A DNA stretch of 64,000 nt from Chondrus crispus (taxonomy: Eukaryota > Rhodophyta > Florideophyceae > Gigartinales > Gigartinaceae): NCBI RefSeq assembly GCF_000350225.1, contig NW_005179244.1, positions 31,778-95,777 of the forward strand, read 5' to 3'. This document shows, piece by piece, positions 1 to 10,533 of this stretch. The position numbers were made by a program, and so were the translations under genes. Every line of letters begins with the position of its first letter. Position 1 is the stretch's first letter. The notes under the pieces are model-generated. The model searched no databases. It was given only the letters and a program-made list of their open reading frames with translations, and was not told the origin of the DNA.

Positions 1-1008
1 GATAATGCAAACAGCGGTACAGAAAGTGTTAACAAGGCAGCTGAACATGAGAACAAGGAGTTAGAGGATGCCGGCTTCAGAGAAGTCGCTGACAGCGTCA
101 CAGATGGTCCTAATGCACGAGCAACAGACCCGGGGTCAAGCAATAAGCCTGTACCCGAAGAACCTGTATTGGTATCCGTATCGTTCGCCGATCTGGACCC
201 CGAATCTCTCTCGCTGCGACCGACTCCCGAAGAACTGAAGCAACTTGATTTAAAGCCAGGGGCAAACACAATTCGTTTCTATGTTGAGTCCAGTGATGTT
301 GAATTGAACTGCCGGGTATTCTTGTGGAGCTGTCATACAAAGATTATCATATCGGACGTAGATGGCACAATCACCCGAAGCGATGTGCTTGGTCATTTGT
401 TACCAGCAGTGGGTCGGGATTGGAGCCAGGTCGGCGTTGCAGGATTATATTCACATATTGAAAAGAATGGGTACAAAATGCTGTATCTAACTGCGCGACC
501 AATTGGTCAAGCAAGCCAGACGAGGGCATTCCTTCATAGCGTCACGCAAGGAAGTGCTAAACTACCCAATGGGCCAGTCTTGATGAGTCCAAATAGACTA
601 GTGGAGAGTTTTACTCGGGAAGTTATCAGAAGAAAACCTCAAGAGTTCAAAATTGCAGCCCTTCGAGAAATCAGATGCTTGTTTTCTCCGGATTACAATC
701 CCTTTCATGCCGGGTTTGGGAATAGAGATACAGATGTGATCTCGTACCGAGCGGTGGGCCTCATCCCGCAACGAATTTTCGTGGTGAATCCGAGGGGAGA
801 GCTTGTTGTCATGAAGGCGAAGTTCGAGAGCGCAGCAACTTACAGCACTTTACAAGATCTCGTCGAGAGTGTGTTCCCTGACATCTCCGGCCATGCCGGG
901 CTGAAAAAGATTCAGGCGCTGATGGAAAGCGCAACATTTAATGACTGGAACTATTGGAAGGAGTCACTCCCAGAACTTGACCTTGATCAATTGCTAGACC
1001 CAACATAG
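1..1008 (+). CDS. Lipin/Pah1-type phosphatidate phosphatase, 3' part of gene
   Basis: The reading frame is open from base 1, so the gene begins outside the window; 335 C-terminal residues are visible. The protein ends in a lipin C-terminal (LNS2) haloacid-dehalogenase domain. The catalytic DxDxT motif reads DVDGT at window residues 119-123, followed by the family's HLLPAVGRDW, YLTARPIGQA and FGNRDTDV blocks. Lipins are Mg-dependent enzymes that dephosphorylate phosphatidic acid to diacylglycerol at the ER and nuclear membrane, feeding triacylglycerol and phospholipid synthesis. The stretch before residue about 55 is polar and low in complexity, as in the linker of lipins. The N-lipin domain should lie to the left of the window and cannot be checked. 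The stop is TAG at 1006-1008. The family assignment is firm. Confidence 0.93.
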   Translation, partial: DNANSGTESVNKAAEHENKELEDAGFREVADSVTDGPNARATDPGSSNKPVPEEPVLVSVSFADLDPESLSLRPTPEELKQLDLKPGANTIRFYVESSDVELNCRVFLWSCHTKIIISDVDGTITRSDVLGHLLPAVGRDWSQVGVAGLYSHIEKNGYKMLYLTARPIGQASQTRAFLHSVTQGSAKLPNGPVLMSPNRLVESFTREVIRRKPQEFKIAALREIRCLFSPDYNPFHAGFGNRDTDVISYRAVGLIPQRIFVVNPRGELVVMKAKFESAATYSTLQDLVESVFPDISGHAGLKKIQALMESATFNDWNYWKESLPELDLDQLLDPT

Positions 1009-1893
1009 ATTAACTTGGGCCTGAGGTTCCTATACATGTGGATTGCTTTGGTGCTGTTTTCAGGGTAGTTCTGTGTAGACGGAGCCTTAGAAATGCCTAC
1101 CCTCTCTTACGGTGACACTTCTAAAGAACACTCTGACTCTGTAAAGTACTGTCTAGGGCATTTTGTAAAACAAGGAAGTATGAGTTTCATGCAAGACGGT
1201 TGAATTCGTTCTCTCGTAGGAAATGAAATACTGCCACTGGAAAGTTTCCATCAAATCTCTGGAGTCGCAACAGGGTGTCCATCAGCTCTCCCTATCGAAG
1301 TTGTGAAAAATATCCGATGCTACTGCATTGCTGCTCAGTTTCTCTTTCGCAAACGCCTTGCGCTGTACGTACGGATCACGGGTCGATGGTTAGCTTACAA
1401 GCATTGGGATTTGCTTAGTTACTCGTAACGATTAGATAGATGCTGTACGTCCTTCTCTTGTACGTACGGTACAGTATCGAGCTGAAAATGATTATTACCC
1501 GCAATACAGTTGTTGTGACTCAAACGTTAGATCCCCTATTTTTCTCCGCAGGCAAGGTCGATACTGTAGCAGCTATTGCTAGTTTGAAAATAAGTAGTTG
1601 AGTTGAAACGCAACGAGGTTACCAAACCATTGACCGCCAGCTCGCATCAGTCTTCCAGTGATGTTTCTCGAACATACCTACAATATGAATCTCGTGTGCG
1701 TAACATATGGACAAGGAAGCCAAACGAATCAGCAAGTTGAGCTGTACATGAAAACTGGCATGGAGTCGAGAAAACCATCCATCTGCTATCACCCACGATT
1801 AGCACAAGACACAGTCTCGTTACAAGGTCGGGTGCAAGACGAAAGTCTGAGGAGTCAAAGAGTGTGTGAGACAGAACGCAGAATGAACATGCA

Positions 1894-1929
1894 TTGATGT
1901 CAATGCCTGTTGACAGGCATTGACATCAA
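1894..1929. repeat. Perfect inverted repeat, 17 bp arms, 2 nt loop
   Basis: Bases 1894-1910 are the exact reverse complement of 1913-1929, separated only by TG. The hairpin lies in non-coding DNA about 0.9 kb downstream of the lipin stop. The loop is the same dinucleotide as in the hairpin at 7055-7106, although the arms differ in sequence. Function is unknown; a template-switch mutation is the simplest origin. Confidence 0.9.
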
Positions 1930-2495
1930 CAGGCGGCGTTTTAAAGATATTGAGGCAGCACTGTTCTATCCACCACTCAAGAGTCGTCCTTCTGTGCGAA
2001 ATGAATAAAGCACTGCTACAACACACGGCAGCAAGCTTCACGGGAGAGCTTTGTTGACTGTTTACCACTGTTTATCGACAGAAGTCCTGTAGATGAGTTT
2101 GCTTTGTCGGCAAAGGGCAGCCATCCTTGCGCGAAACACCGAAGCAGTCAGAACGGTGGTGAAGTACAGAGAGAGGAGGAGCGTCTCACCGCATGGCACA
2201 TGCAGCAACGTTGGCGAATAGCTGACCAATCATTTGCTTCCTTTGTTCACTTGCGTATTCTTTATTTCCACGCAATTCGTTTCCTACCCTCGAGACTGCG
2301 GCGAATTCACGTGCTCAAGACAAAACCAATGGCGCATGTCCTCCTTTTCTGATTGACCTGCCACTTCACCGCTGTTGAGCTCAGTGCTACTGTACGGGAA
2401 TCCGACTGGACTGCTCATCTACACCCTCATACAATAGTCTGATTTCTCAACCGAGTTGTGCAAACACGGTGCGCGGATACTTTGTGGGCCTTTCT

Positions 2496-2545
2496 TAACC
2501 TTTGTGCGTGGGCGTGTCATGTCACACGCCCACGCACAAAGGTTA
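2496..2545. repeat. Perfect inverted repeat, 22 bp arms, 6 nt loop
   Basis: Bases 2496-2517 are exactly complementary to 2524-2545 around the loop CATGTC. A shorter 8 bp inverted pair (AGCTCTAG / CTAGAGCT) begins in the right flank at about 2545 and ends at about 2579, so two hairpins are nested side by side. The site is intergenic and no terminal duplication or coding capacity suggests a transposon. Confidence 0.9.
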
Positions 2546-2730
2546 GCTCTAGTTAACTTATGTCAACACAGCTAGAGCTAGACGGTGCGCATTTCTCAGC
2601 GGTTGTTTGTCGCATGGCTTTTTCCTATAGGTCTCGCATAACACATGGCATGAATAACACCGTCTCACTGGTTACAGCAACTACAGCATGCTGAATGGAG
2701 GTGAGCTACATACAGCCCCCACATTCACCA

Positions 2731-2764
2731 TGCCAACCTTCGTGACGTGCCAACCTTCGTGAAG
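2731..2764. repeat. Short direct tandem repeat, 2 x 17 bp
   Basis: The unit TGCCAACCTTCGTGACG at 2731-2747 is followed directly by a copy differing at one base (2748-2764), then by a partial third unit. It lies in a spacer and nothing points to a function. Confidence 0.8.
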
Positions 2765-4749
2765 CGCCAACAAGGGTAGGACCATATCTCAGATGTGGTC
2801 CGCAGAAAAAAAGAAAATGGCAGCTCACTGCTTGTTGCTATCAAGCAGTCGAAGTGATGCTTCACCACCCGCATGTGAGCGGCGAGCAGTCGATCAACAG
2901 AAGCCGCTGAGCGTGACATTCAATGACTCATCTCACACCCTTAGCCCGTTCCTTGTCCTAGTCGATATGACCGGTGGGTGATAGCCGTGCAAGTTTTTTG
3001 TCTAGTTGAAAACTCTCGTCCTATACAGCGTCATCCACCTGTGTCCATGTTGCCCTCGTTTCTCACTCTTGCTTCTATAAAATAAGAGTGTGGAGTCCAT
3101 CTACGCCGACGGCATCCTCGTGTCTGGGTAAACTGACAGAAGATGAGATCACTTTTCAATTCTCGTTTTCTGGGATTCTTGTTTCTCGATAGCAATAGAA
3201 GAGGTACATCTCACTGATCACCCTCGGCACTGGAATAAATTCTGCTTGGCGACAAGCTACATTCATTGAAAACTGCTCGTCGTTCTCAGCCATTGCTTAC
3301 AAAAGTCTGGCGAACAAGATATTTTGAGCATCGTTGCAGTCTTGTTTCTATGATATCTTCGAAACGAAACATGAAGGGTAGAAACCTGATTCATAGCTTA
3401 ACAACACCAATTGAATTCTTCGTTCATCTATGTGATAACGACTTCTCCCTCTCTAGCTGTTGTGCAAGAAGGTACACTATACCGAAGTGCCGCATTGTCG
3501 AGGAAGGGCACGTAACATAAATGGCGGCTAACCTAACGCTCTAAAATAATAGGTTGTTTTATACGTATTCTGGGACGAAAGTGGATGGGCTCACATGAGA
3601 CAATTAAAGGCCATCTAGACACAAGGTCTGCGTACAAACACTGTAGTGTTCCGAAGCTTCGTTGCTTGATCGTGTGTTGCCTTCGCAGCCCCCGACGCCT
3701 TATCTATGGATCACTAAGCGACTTGAGGGTGATGTCCTGCATATAGGCGCAATGCTTTGTAGCTTCAATTTTGGTGCGAAGGAAGGTTTTACGACGATTT
3801 CTCCAATCCAAAGAACACACGAAACTACAGTTCTCAGATGTTTCATGACAATTTCAAACAAGTACAGTATTGCGGGTACAGGTACCATACAAATATATGT
3901 AGTAATAGCCAGGAGAAGAACATTAAATTATGTTTCCATTGAAAACAGGGGTGAGCAGTGAGCAGGGATGGAACGTGTTACGTGGAACGAAAGTGATTCT
4001 GTAGCAACGTGGTGGCATGCAGAATGGCGCAAACATACGGTACAGTACAGTACAGTATAAAGAATACCAACAGCGATGCATTGTTGGTCTCCATCTTTCC
4101 TGTTATCTTTATGATCTCAATCACAAAGGTTAGGGGCAGTTCGTCATGACAACGCGCAATGGCAGCGCTGTGAATGTGTGTTTTCATTGCGGCAATGGCA
4201 TCAGTCACAATCAACACTCGTTATGTGACTCGGATGTAACGAGGCCGGTCACGATGCATGAAGGCGTCGAAATAGCACATGTTTCATGGAAACCTCTCTC
4301 GTTTCGCGGCTGCCTTGCAGCCACTGTAGATCCTCCCGGAGATCCTTGTTGATATTCCTGGTACACTGCCCTTGAAAATGTAATGTTTTCGGTTCCTCTC
4401 ACATGCTCCGTCATTCCCGGCATGCATGTATTCTTCTATCACGACCACCATTCCTCTCACCCTAACCTCCTTTCGAAAAACCGAGTTTTTCATTCCTTTC
4501 CATTTCGAAGGGTGCATTCTACGTTTCACGTTGCAACTTTTTCGATCAAATTTCCTTGAAGCAGTCTTCGCTACTTTCCCGTCTGATATCGAAAGGCTTT
4601 CGTTTCTCTTTTCATGCGAAGCTGTGTTCTAGGACGACCTGTACACGCTGGTTTGAGCTTCTGCACGCAAGAGAAATTTGTGCTTGGAGAACGAAAGCTC
4701 TTCGAACAAATCCCTCCGCTAAAAGCAACTATTTCCAAGCAGTAGAGCT

Positions 4750-6102
4750 ATGGTGAGTGTAGGAGTTCTGGCGATGTCGGTGAACATTGCCGTTCTCTTT
4801 GCGGTTACTGTTTTGGACAGGGCTATCGCTCTTATTGTAAGGAACTTTGCAAGGTCTCGCTTGCATACCTATAACAGAGCTCCTGTTGTGCACGACAGTG
4901 ATACATGGTTACCGAACCTTCCTCGTTCTATCATCAAGTATCGCAAACATCCTGCTATTCTGACGACGGTACTATGTACCGTATTTCTCATTGTTTCTGA
5001 GCTGATCACTGAACTTGGCGTTGGTGTATCCGAAAACTGTTCACCAAAACAGGCAAGAGGACTCGTCATCAGTGCCGGAGACAGTTCACCAAACAGAACC
5101 TTAGTTGAACTTGGTGCCATTTCCTTTTTCGTTCACACAGTATCATTCGTCGATGGAAACTTGACTCAGGTTTCGAGTGGAATGCCGAAAAAGTTGACGG
5201 GCAAAGAATGCCTCCCATGTTTGTATAAACGCAAACTTCCGATGGTAGCCAGCAACTGCAGCATCAAATTAGAGAAAGTGTACAAACCCAACGAACTTCT
5301 TGTCGGCGTTGAAGCTACCACGACGGCTTTGGGCTTCATCTGTGTAGGCTTTAACGAGACAGCTGGTAGCAGAACTAGGTTCTCCGGGCAGGGAGACCTG
5401 ACAGGCAATGGGATGAATCGAGCCATCTTTTTATTTGCCCAACGGACGAGCGAAGGGCCGCCAGACGAGTTTCTTTATTTTGAGTATGCATCTCAGTCAC
5501 ATGCAGAAACATTTAAGGGTGAGGCCAAAGTAAACGGTAAGGCGCTGTGGCAGAAAAATGAAGCTCCCGTTTATATGTGGTCCATCAAATGCGGCACGAA
5601 CCGACTAAGTCCAGGAAATTTTCGAGAAGCTCTAACGATATATAGAACTATTCAGCTCGAGAATCCGACACAACTCGCTTCTTTTGACGAGAGACAGCAA
5701 AAATTTCAGGAGATCTCCCGTGATGACATTTACCGTGCAATCTTAAGTTTAAAGATCATTGATGATGATAGACAGGAGGACGTATACGACGTTTATACGA
5801 GTTGTGCAGTTTACAACTGGACGTTCCTGCTCCCAATCAGCCTCTGTCTTACACTAATCTTGGCCCTTGGGTTGCTATCATCACCAAAGATATCAAAAGT
5901 GGGAAACGATTTTGTCCCGTACAATTCCCGGAGTTGGTTTCAATATTTCCAGAAAAAAAACTCGAGAGATGGTTCCAAAATTCTGATGCCAGGATATTTC
6001 GATGGTATTCATGAAGAAATGGTATTAGTGGATTCCGACGGTGGAAAGCGATTGCAGCTTGGAAATACTCCAAAAATCCGCGAGGATGAATTACCAGTGT
6101 GA
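4750..6102 (+). CDS. Orphan membrane protein with a Cys-rich glycosylated ectodomain (450 aa)
   Basis: I recognise no family. The layout suggests three transmembrane segments, at about residues 7-29, 68-88 and 355-378. Between the second and third lies a segment of about 265 residues with five N-x-S/T sequons (NRT, NLT, NCS, NET, NWT) and several scattered cysteines, among them ECLPC. That pattern fits a disulphide-bonded, glycosylated lumenal or extracellular domain, leaving a charged cytosolic tail of about 70 residues. The frame is open and intronless, begins with ATG at 4750 and ends TGA at 6102. A length of 450 codons with regular hydrophobic blocks makes chance unlikely. It may be a lineage-restricted red algal surface protein; this is inference only. 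Confidence 0.75.
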   Translation: MVSVGVLAMSVNIAVLFAVTVLDRAIALIVRNFARSRLHTYNRAPVVHDSDTWLPNLPRSIIKYRKHPAILTTVLCTVFLIVSELITELGVGVSENCSPKQARGLVISAGDSSPNRTLVELGAISFFVHTVSFVDGNLTQVSSGMPKKLTGKECLPCLYKRKLPMVASNCSIKLEKVYKPNELLVGVEATTTALGFICVGFNETAGSRTRFSGQGDLTGNGMNRAIFLFAQRTSEGPPDEFLYFEYASQSHAETFKGEAKVNGKALWQKNEAPVYMWSIKCGTNRLSPGNFREALTIYRTIQLENPTQLASFDERQQKFQEISRDDIYRAILSLKIIDDDRQEDVYDVYTSCAVYNWTFLLPISLCLTLILALGLLSSPKISKVGNDFVPYNSRSWFQYFQKKNSRDGSKILMPGYFDGIHEEMVLVDSDGGKRLQLGNTPKIREDELPV

Positions 6103-6492
6103 CGATTTGTGAGTATACGAAACGAGCCATGACAATTCTAACAATGGCAATCACACACAAGATACGGGGATACCACTGAGCGACTGACTCCCCGTAGCAA
6201 TCAGATTAAAACTCTCGCAACTTATTTATGCGCACATGAAATAGCTGGAAACAGGGAGGAGCTCTCACAACGATTCGATTCAGTCCGTTTTGACGAGGAA
6301 ACTGATAGCAGGCTGCAAGGATTGCCCGAAATATCCAGTGTGAAGTGGGTCTGATGTATGCCTTTTTTGCGCATTAGGGCACCATGGAAGCTTGGCTTGG
6401 TCGAGAGTCTCCTAACATTAGCGTGAAGTGAATTCAATATTTTGTCAAAAAGTCCGATCTGACCATGAAGTCCCGCTCCGTCTTTAGGCGTA

Positions 6493-6510
6493 GGGGGGGG
6501 GGGGGGGGGG
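6493..6510 (+). repeat. Homopolymer run of 18 G
   Basis: Eighteen consecutive G residues lie downstream of the membrane-protein gene. Such a tract could form a G-quadruplex and is also a common place for sequencing error or slippage, so its exact length is uncertain. Confidence 0.85.
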
Positions 6511-7054
6511 TTCGAGGTAACAGGAGCGTAGTTGATATCTAAACAGTAAAGGATTTTTTTTTCTGGAGGCTATTTTCATCCTTGGCTCGGGGCAACTATG
6601 TGGCTTGCATCGTAGGTGCTCTGTACATCGGGAAGTCGTTCCCTCAAGTCATGTACCACGCCATATTCAGAGAAGGGGCAGGGACCCATTGCATGATACA
6701 TGAGCGTGTGATAAAACTAGCCTAAGAGCGAAGGGGCTTCGTTGCATTTGGGTTCAAAGACACAGTCGCCATCGTAGGTGGCGAAATCTCATTGTTAAGA
6801 TAAAGCGTTGGGGTGGCGATTGCTTTCATTGACAAAAATGTCAATTCGTATTATTGATGGTCGTTGAGCTCTTATGTGGCGAGTTTGATACATGTACAAT
6901 GCTGAAGCCCGATTAGAACATTTTGCAACTTCAACTCAAGTAGAAGTTCAATAACGGCAGAAGGCTACCTCTGGCGGCGATCAGTCGATTACTGTAAGCA
7001 TTGGCCATACCAACGGATTTCAAGGCGAAATATCACGGTCACTGATCTCACTAA

Positions 7055-7106
7055 ATGGCCTCCATGATTTCATGGCTCTTGAGAGCCATGAAATCATGGA
7101 GGCCAT
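7055..7106. repeat. Perfect inverted repeat, 25 bp arms, 2 nt loop
   Basis: Bases 7055-7079 pair without mismatch with 7082-7106 around the loop TG. It is the longest perfect hairpin I found in the window and lies about 250 bp upstream of the plastid RF1 start codon. No flanking duplication marks it as a transposon. Confidence 0.92.
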
Positions 7107-7351
7107 ATAGTAAAATCCGAGAAAAAGGAAAAACATGCGTTAATTTTAAGACGTGTTGCATGATCTCAAACTCCCTTGAATATGACCACCCAGATTGACC
7201 TCTTTACGCACGGCCATCTCGATTTGTGCGCCAACGGACGAGCATTCTTATCAAAGCATTACGGTTTCAAGAAGAAAAGATTGTTCTGGGAAACTCCAAT
7301 TGGTTCCTGAAACGATTTTCTCCAAACCTGGGCAACCTGAGCAGATAGAAG

Positions 7352-8626
7352 ATGTCAATTCACCCAAAGAAGAGAATTTGCTTCGCCGGTCCACTTTTTC
7401 TCCGCAGCAACCAGTTTGTGTTCAACCGCAACACCTTGGGAGGTTGCAGATGGCATGGCTGCGGACTTGTTCGTCCACGTGCTACTCGAAGGCGGCCTTT
7501 GGTGCGAAGGGTTGCTCGTATGGACGCGGGAGCCATGATTCGAAAGCTCCAGTCAACCAAGGAAACGTTTGACAGCATGACTATGCAGCTTGCCGATCCA
7601 GATGTTTGCGGAGATAGCAAGGAGCTTATGCGAATTTCGAAAGCGAGGGCTGCACTTGAGCCCGTAGTCGCTGCTTATGATGACTGGATGGCTTCAACAT
7701 CGGCTCTGGAGGAAGCGAAGGAATTGTTCTCTGAAGCCTCCGATGATGCCGAAATGAAAGAAATTGCACGGGAAGAAGTCAATTCCCTAGAGCAGCATCT
7801 CCGTGACTTGGAGGAAATGCTCAAAATCTTACTACTTCCGAAGGACCCAAACGATGAAAAGAACTGTATGTTGGAGGTTCGCGCCGGAACTGGTGGGGAT
7901 GAGGCCTCCATTTGGGCTGGCGACCTCGTCAGGGTTTACATGAAATACGCAGCAGAGCAGGGTTGGAGCGTTGCTCTTGTATCAGAAAGTGAGGGCTCCG
8001 ATGGTGGCTACAAGGAGTGCATCTTGGAAATCCGGGGAGATGCAGTGTACTCAAAGATGAAATACGAAGCTGGAGTGCATCGGGTGCAGAGGGTTCCTGC
8101 GACTGAGACCCAAGGGAGAGTACACACTAGCACGGCAACACTAGCAATTATGCCAGAGGTTGACGATGTCGAAGTCAAAATTGACCCAAAGGACATTGAG
8201 CTCAGCACTACAAGGTCTGGAGGAGCTGGTGGGCAGAACGTGAACAAAGTCGAAACTGCAGTTGATTTGATGCATAAGCCCACAGGCATTCGGATCTTCT
8301 GCACCCAGGAGCGATCTCAGCTTAAAAATCGAGAGCGAGCTATGCAAATTTTGCGAGCAAAGCTCTACGAACTTGAGCTTGCCGAGCAGAACGCGGAAAT
8401 TTACGGGAGAAGGAAAAGCCAGGTGGGCACTGGCTCACGATCGGAAAAAATCCGGACGTACAACTACAAAGACTCTCGGTGTACCGATCATCGATTGGGA
8501 CAAAACTTTTCTCTGCAGGATTTCTTGAACGGAAACGTTGAGAATATTGTTCAGGCGTGTATCTTTCAGGACCAACAAGCAATGCTGGAGGCACTGGAAA
8601 CGTCGGAAGAAGTTGCGGTCAGGTAG
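7352..8626 (+). CDS. prfA: Plastid peptide chain release factor 1 (cyanobacterial type)
   Basis: This is a class I release factor that reads UAA/UAG in the organelle ribosome and triggers hydrolysis of peptidyl-tRNA. The 424-residue product begins with about 55 Arg-rich residues that look like an organelle transit peptide. The release-factor body follows from about [10 protein letters not shown]. The coiled first domain ends in the stretch [13 protein letters not shown], continuing into [10 protein letters not shown]. This block and the [10 protein letters not shown] run resemble cyanobacterial RF1, so plastid rather than mitochondrial targeting is favoured. The catalytic GGQ motif is at residues 293-295, and the codon-recognition region lies near [14 protein letters not shown]. 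The gene is intronless. ATG 7352 is the first in-frame ATG giving a plausible presequence. RF2 is excluded because its SPF motif is absent. Confidence 0.93.
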   Translation: MSIHPKKRICFAGPLFLRSNQFVFNRNTLGGCRWHGCGLVRPRATRRRPLVRRVARMDAGAMIRKLQSTKETFDSMTMQLADPDVCGDSKELMRISKARAALEPVVAAYDDWMASTSALEEAKELFSEASDDAEMKEIAREEVNSLEQHLRDLEEMLKILLLPKDPNDEKNCMLEVRAGTGGDEASIWAGDLVRVYMKYAAEQGWSVALVSESEGSDGGYKECILEIRGDAVYSKMKYEAGVHRVQRVPATETQGRVHTSTATLAIMPEVDDVEVKIDPKDIELSTTRSGGAGGQNVNKVETAVDLMHKPTGIRIFCTQERSQLKNRERAMQILRAKLYELELAEQNAEIYGRRKSQVGTGSRSEKIRTYNYKDSRCTDHRLGQNFSLQDFLNGNVENIVQACIFQDQQAMLEALETSEEVAVR

Positions 8627-9165
8627 ATGCCATTTGATGGCAGTAATAAATCGCTGGGCAAGGAGAGGCCTACTGGCTCCTAAGACCGAGCTTTTATGTT
8701 TTTTCTTACTGTTAGAAAGGCGTCAAAGCCACGCATGCCATGGCTCATAAGCTGTGTCTAATGCGCGGCAGTCTTGACCGACCGTGATTTCGAAGCCAAA
8801 CCGTTTGGCTGTGAATAAACAAGAAGTGGTGTTTGGAGACGGCTAAATGTTCATCGTGGAGACTGGTCCTTCAGCAGTGCATTGCCAGGTGAGTGGATGT
8901 TTGCAGTGTCCTCAGGGATGAGTAGGTGCTCCCTCTACTTTTCAAGTGGCGCAACTATCTCATACCTCGTCGTAGCTACGGCATGACGCGCGGATAGCCT
9001 TCTTGCATGATGCCTCCTTTATGCCGATGGTGGTGTATAAACAAGGGTGCTCCCAGCTTCAGATTGAATCGCGGACAAGGCGCCTCTCAGATAGAGGGAA
9101 ACGAAAAGCCCCACAGTATACGTCAGTGAATCGTTGAGACGTATGGGCGCGCTTGGCTCAGCAGG
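8627..9165. other. Spacer between convergent genes
   Basis: This 539 bp stretch separates the 3' ends of the plus-strand RF1 gene and the minus-strand RIO2 gene, so it should hold both 3' untranslated regions and polyadenylation sites. I see no further gene or repeat. Confidence 0.6.
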
Positions 9166-10533
9166 CTACCAAAAGTCAGATGACATCTCCACCTTGATTT
9201 TTCGCTTCTCTGAGTCTTTGACAACGTTTCTTCTTGCCATTTGACGCCGCTGTGATTGATTTCCTCTTTGTCGGCGGACTCGGGACTCGATCAGAGCGCG
9301 GTTGATTTCCATTCCCGGTTGAGGCTTGTCAAAACCTGCCCTGGATTCCACTTCCAAATTTTCTTCCACACCAGCATCGTCCCCGCTCACCCGTTCTGAG
9401 GAATTTGGGATGCAACCCGCGGCTGGAGCCCCTTCGTGATCAGTGAAATCTTCCTGAGGGACGGACAACTGTAAGCTCCGCATGTCTATGTTTTCGAAGA
9501 CTTCTTCGTCCTCGCCGTCCACCTCGCCACCTAAATCCTGCTCACCGTACTGGTCTTCATTCGCAATATTTTTAAAACCACTGGCGGCGACCATCGCATC
9601 GAGTTGGTCTTCATCTCCTCTTTCCGCAAGGATTGCGCTCAATTTCGGACGCGTAAGGTCTGTTTCTACGACTCCGAAGCGGTGCACGAAGAAACGAAGG
9701 ATTCCGTTGATGTCGCGATCAAACAACTCCTCCGCGTCGACATGACATGTGGACACCATCTGAGGAAAATCGATGACAGTGATATTTTCGTCGTCATCAA
9801 TCATGATATTAAATTCGTTCAAATCGCAGTGGACCAAGCCGTGCTGGGCTAGTCTCACCGCAAACTTCAGAAGCTTATTGGCGATTGCCACCGGGTCGCC
9901 AAGTTCGGACACCTGGGTCAGCGGGACGCCGCTGCACAGCTCCATAACGACGACGTGCCTGGACTGGCCAAGCGGCCTTGGAATGGCAAAGCCCCTCTCA
10001 TGCAAGGCGCACATAAAGGCGTACTCCTTCGTCGCGGCTAGTCTAGAAAAATATATCCACGAGGCCGACTTCCGATGGACCAAGTAATCCCTCTTCTGCT
10101 TGACGGCGCGAAACGAGGTGCGGCCCAGTCGGTGGATTTTCATGGCGAGATGCGGCGTGTCGGAAAGATCTGGGAGCTCGTCCATGAGGGCCTCGGAGGC
10201 GGAGACTATGAAAACGTCGGCCTCCTTCCCTACGCCTATGGCGCGGCCGACGGCTTCGATGACGCCGCGTTTGACGAGGGCGCGAAGCGCGAGGTAATCG
10301 TAGCCCATGCTAGTCAGGCGGTATCCGACGTAGCGCTTTGTCTCCTTGTGAACGAGCTTGTTTTTGTGCACCTCCTTCAGCGACTTCATGTAGCCGCCAT
10401 GACGAAGGCCGGAAATGGCGCTGATGAGCGGGATGGGGACCAGCTCGTGGTTGCGCATTCCCATCTCAATGGCCGTCAGGACTCGGAAGTCATCGTCGCT
10501 GAGGTAGCGCAGCGCGGATGGGTCTAACTTCAT
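9166..10533 (-). CDS. RIOK2: RIO2-family atypical protein kinase/ATPase
   Basis: RIO2 binds pre-40S ribosomal particles and acts as an ATPase in late cytoplasmic maturation of the small subunit. The N-terminal winged-helix domain (about residues 1-90) opens with MKLDPSALRYL, the usual start of the family. The P-loop variant GVGKEADVF is at about 100-108, the ATP-binding lysine sits in AMKIHRLG (K132), the catalytic loop is HCDLNEFN (D237), and the metal-binding motif IDFPQM carries D255. The acidic, then basic, C-terminal tail is also typical. The frame continues upstream to an ATG at 10701, which would add 56 residues. I prefer ATG 10533 because it matches the family start, but cannot exclude the longer form. 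The gene is intronless and divergent from the next gene. Confidence 0.93.
   Translation of the reverse strand: MKLDPSALRYLSDDDFRVLTAIEMGMRNHELVPIPLISAISGLRHGGYMKSLKEVHKNKLVHKETKRYVGYRLTSMGYDYLALRALVKRGVIEAVGRAIGVGKEADVFIVSASEALMDELPDLSDTPHLAMKIHRLGRTSFRAVKQKRDYLVHRKSASWIYFSRLAATKEYAFMCALHERGFAIPRPLGQSRHVVVMELCSGVPLTQVSELGDPVAIANKLLKFAVRLAQHGLVHCDLNEFNIMIDDDENITVIDFPQMVSTCHVDAEELFDRDINGILRFFVHRFGVVETDLTRPKLSAILAERGDEDQLDAMVAASGFKNIANEDQYGEQDLGGEVDGEDEEVFENIDMRSLQLSVPQEDFTDHEGAPAAGCIPNSSERVSGDDAGVEENLEVESRAGFDKPQPGMEINRALIESRVRRQRGNQSQRRQMARRNVVKDSEKRKIKVEMSSDFW

Larger units (their letters stand above)
1009..4749. other. Gene-poor spacer of 3.7 kb
   Basis: No coding region can be supported here. 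The open frames are short (under 100 codons), unrelated to any family I recognise, and overlap in several frames. The stretch holds two perfect hairpins (listed separately), a short tandem repeat near 2731-2764, and several GTACAGTA-like words (near 1361, 1460-1477, 3861-3890 and 4036-4060). The last few hundred bases before 4750 are pyrimidine-rich and may be the promoter and leader of the following membrane-protein gene. Confidence 0.6.
6103..7351. other. Spacer with homopolymer G tract and hairpin
   Basis: No gene is supported. The stretch contains an uninterrupted run of 18 G at 6493-6510 and the large perfect hairpin at 7055-7106, about 250 bp before the release-factor start. The open frame at 7195-7572 overlaps the start of that gene in another frame and has no family resemblance. 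Confidence 0.6.

Noticed and set aside
3662-3961. 99-codon frame in the left spacer
   Set aside because: Composition is not coding-like, no family is evident and there is an overlapping frame on the other strand.
7195-7572. 125-codon plus-strand frame before and over the RF1 start
   Set aside because: It overlaps the RF1 gene in another frame and shows no recognisable domain; RF1 itself is certain.
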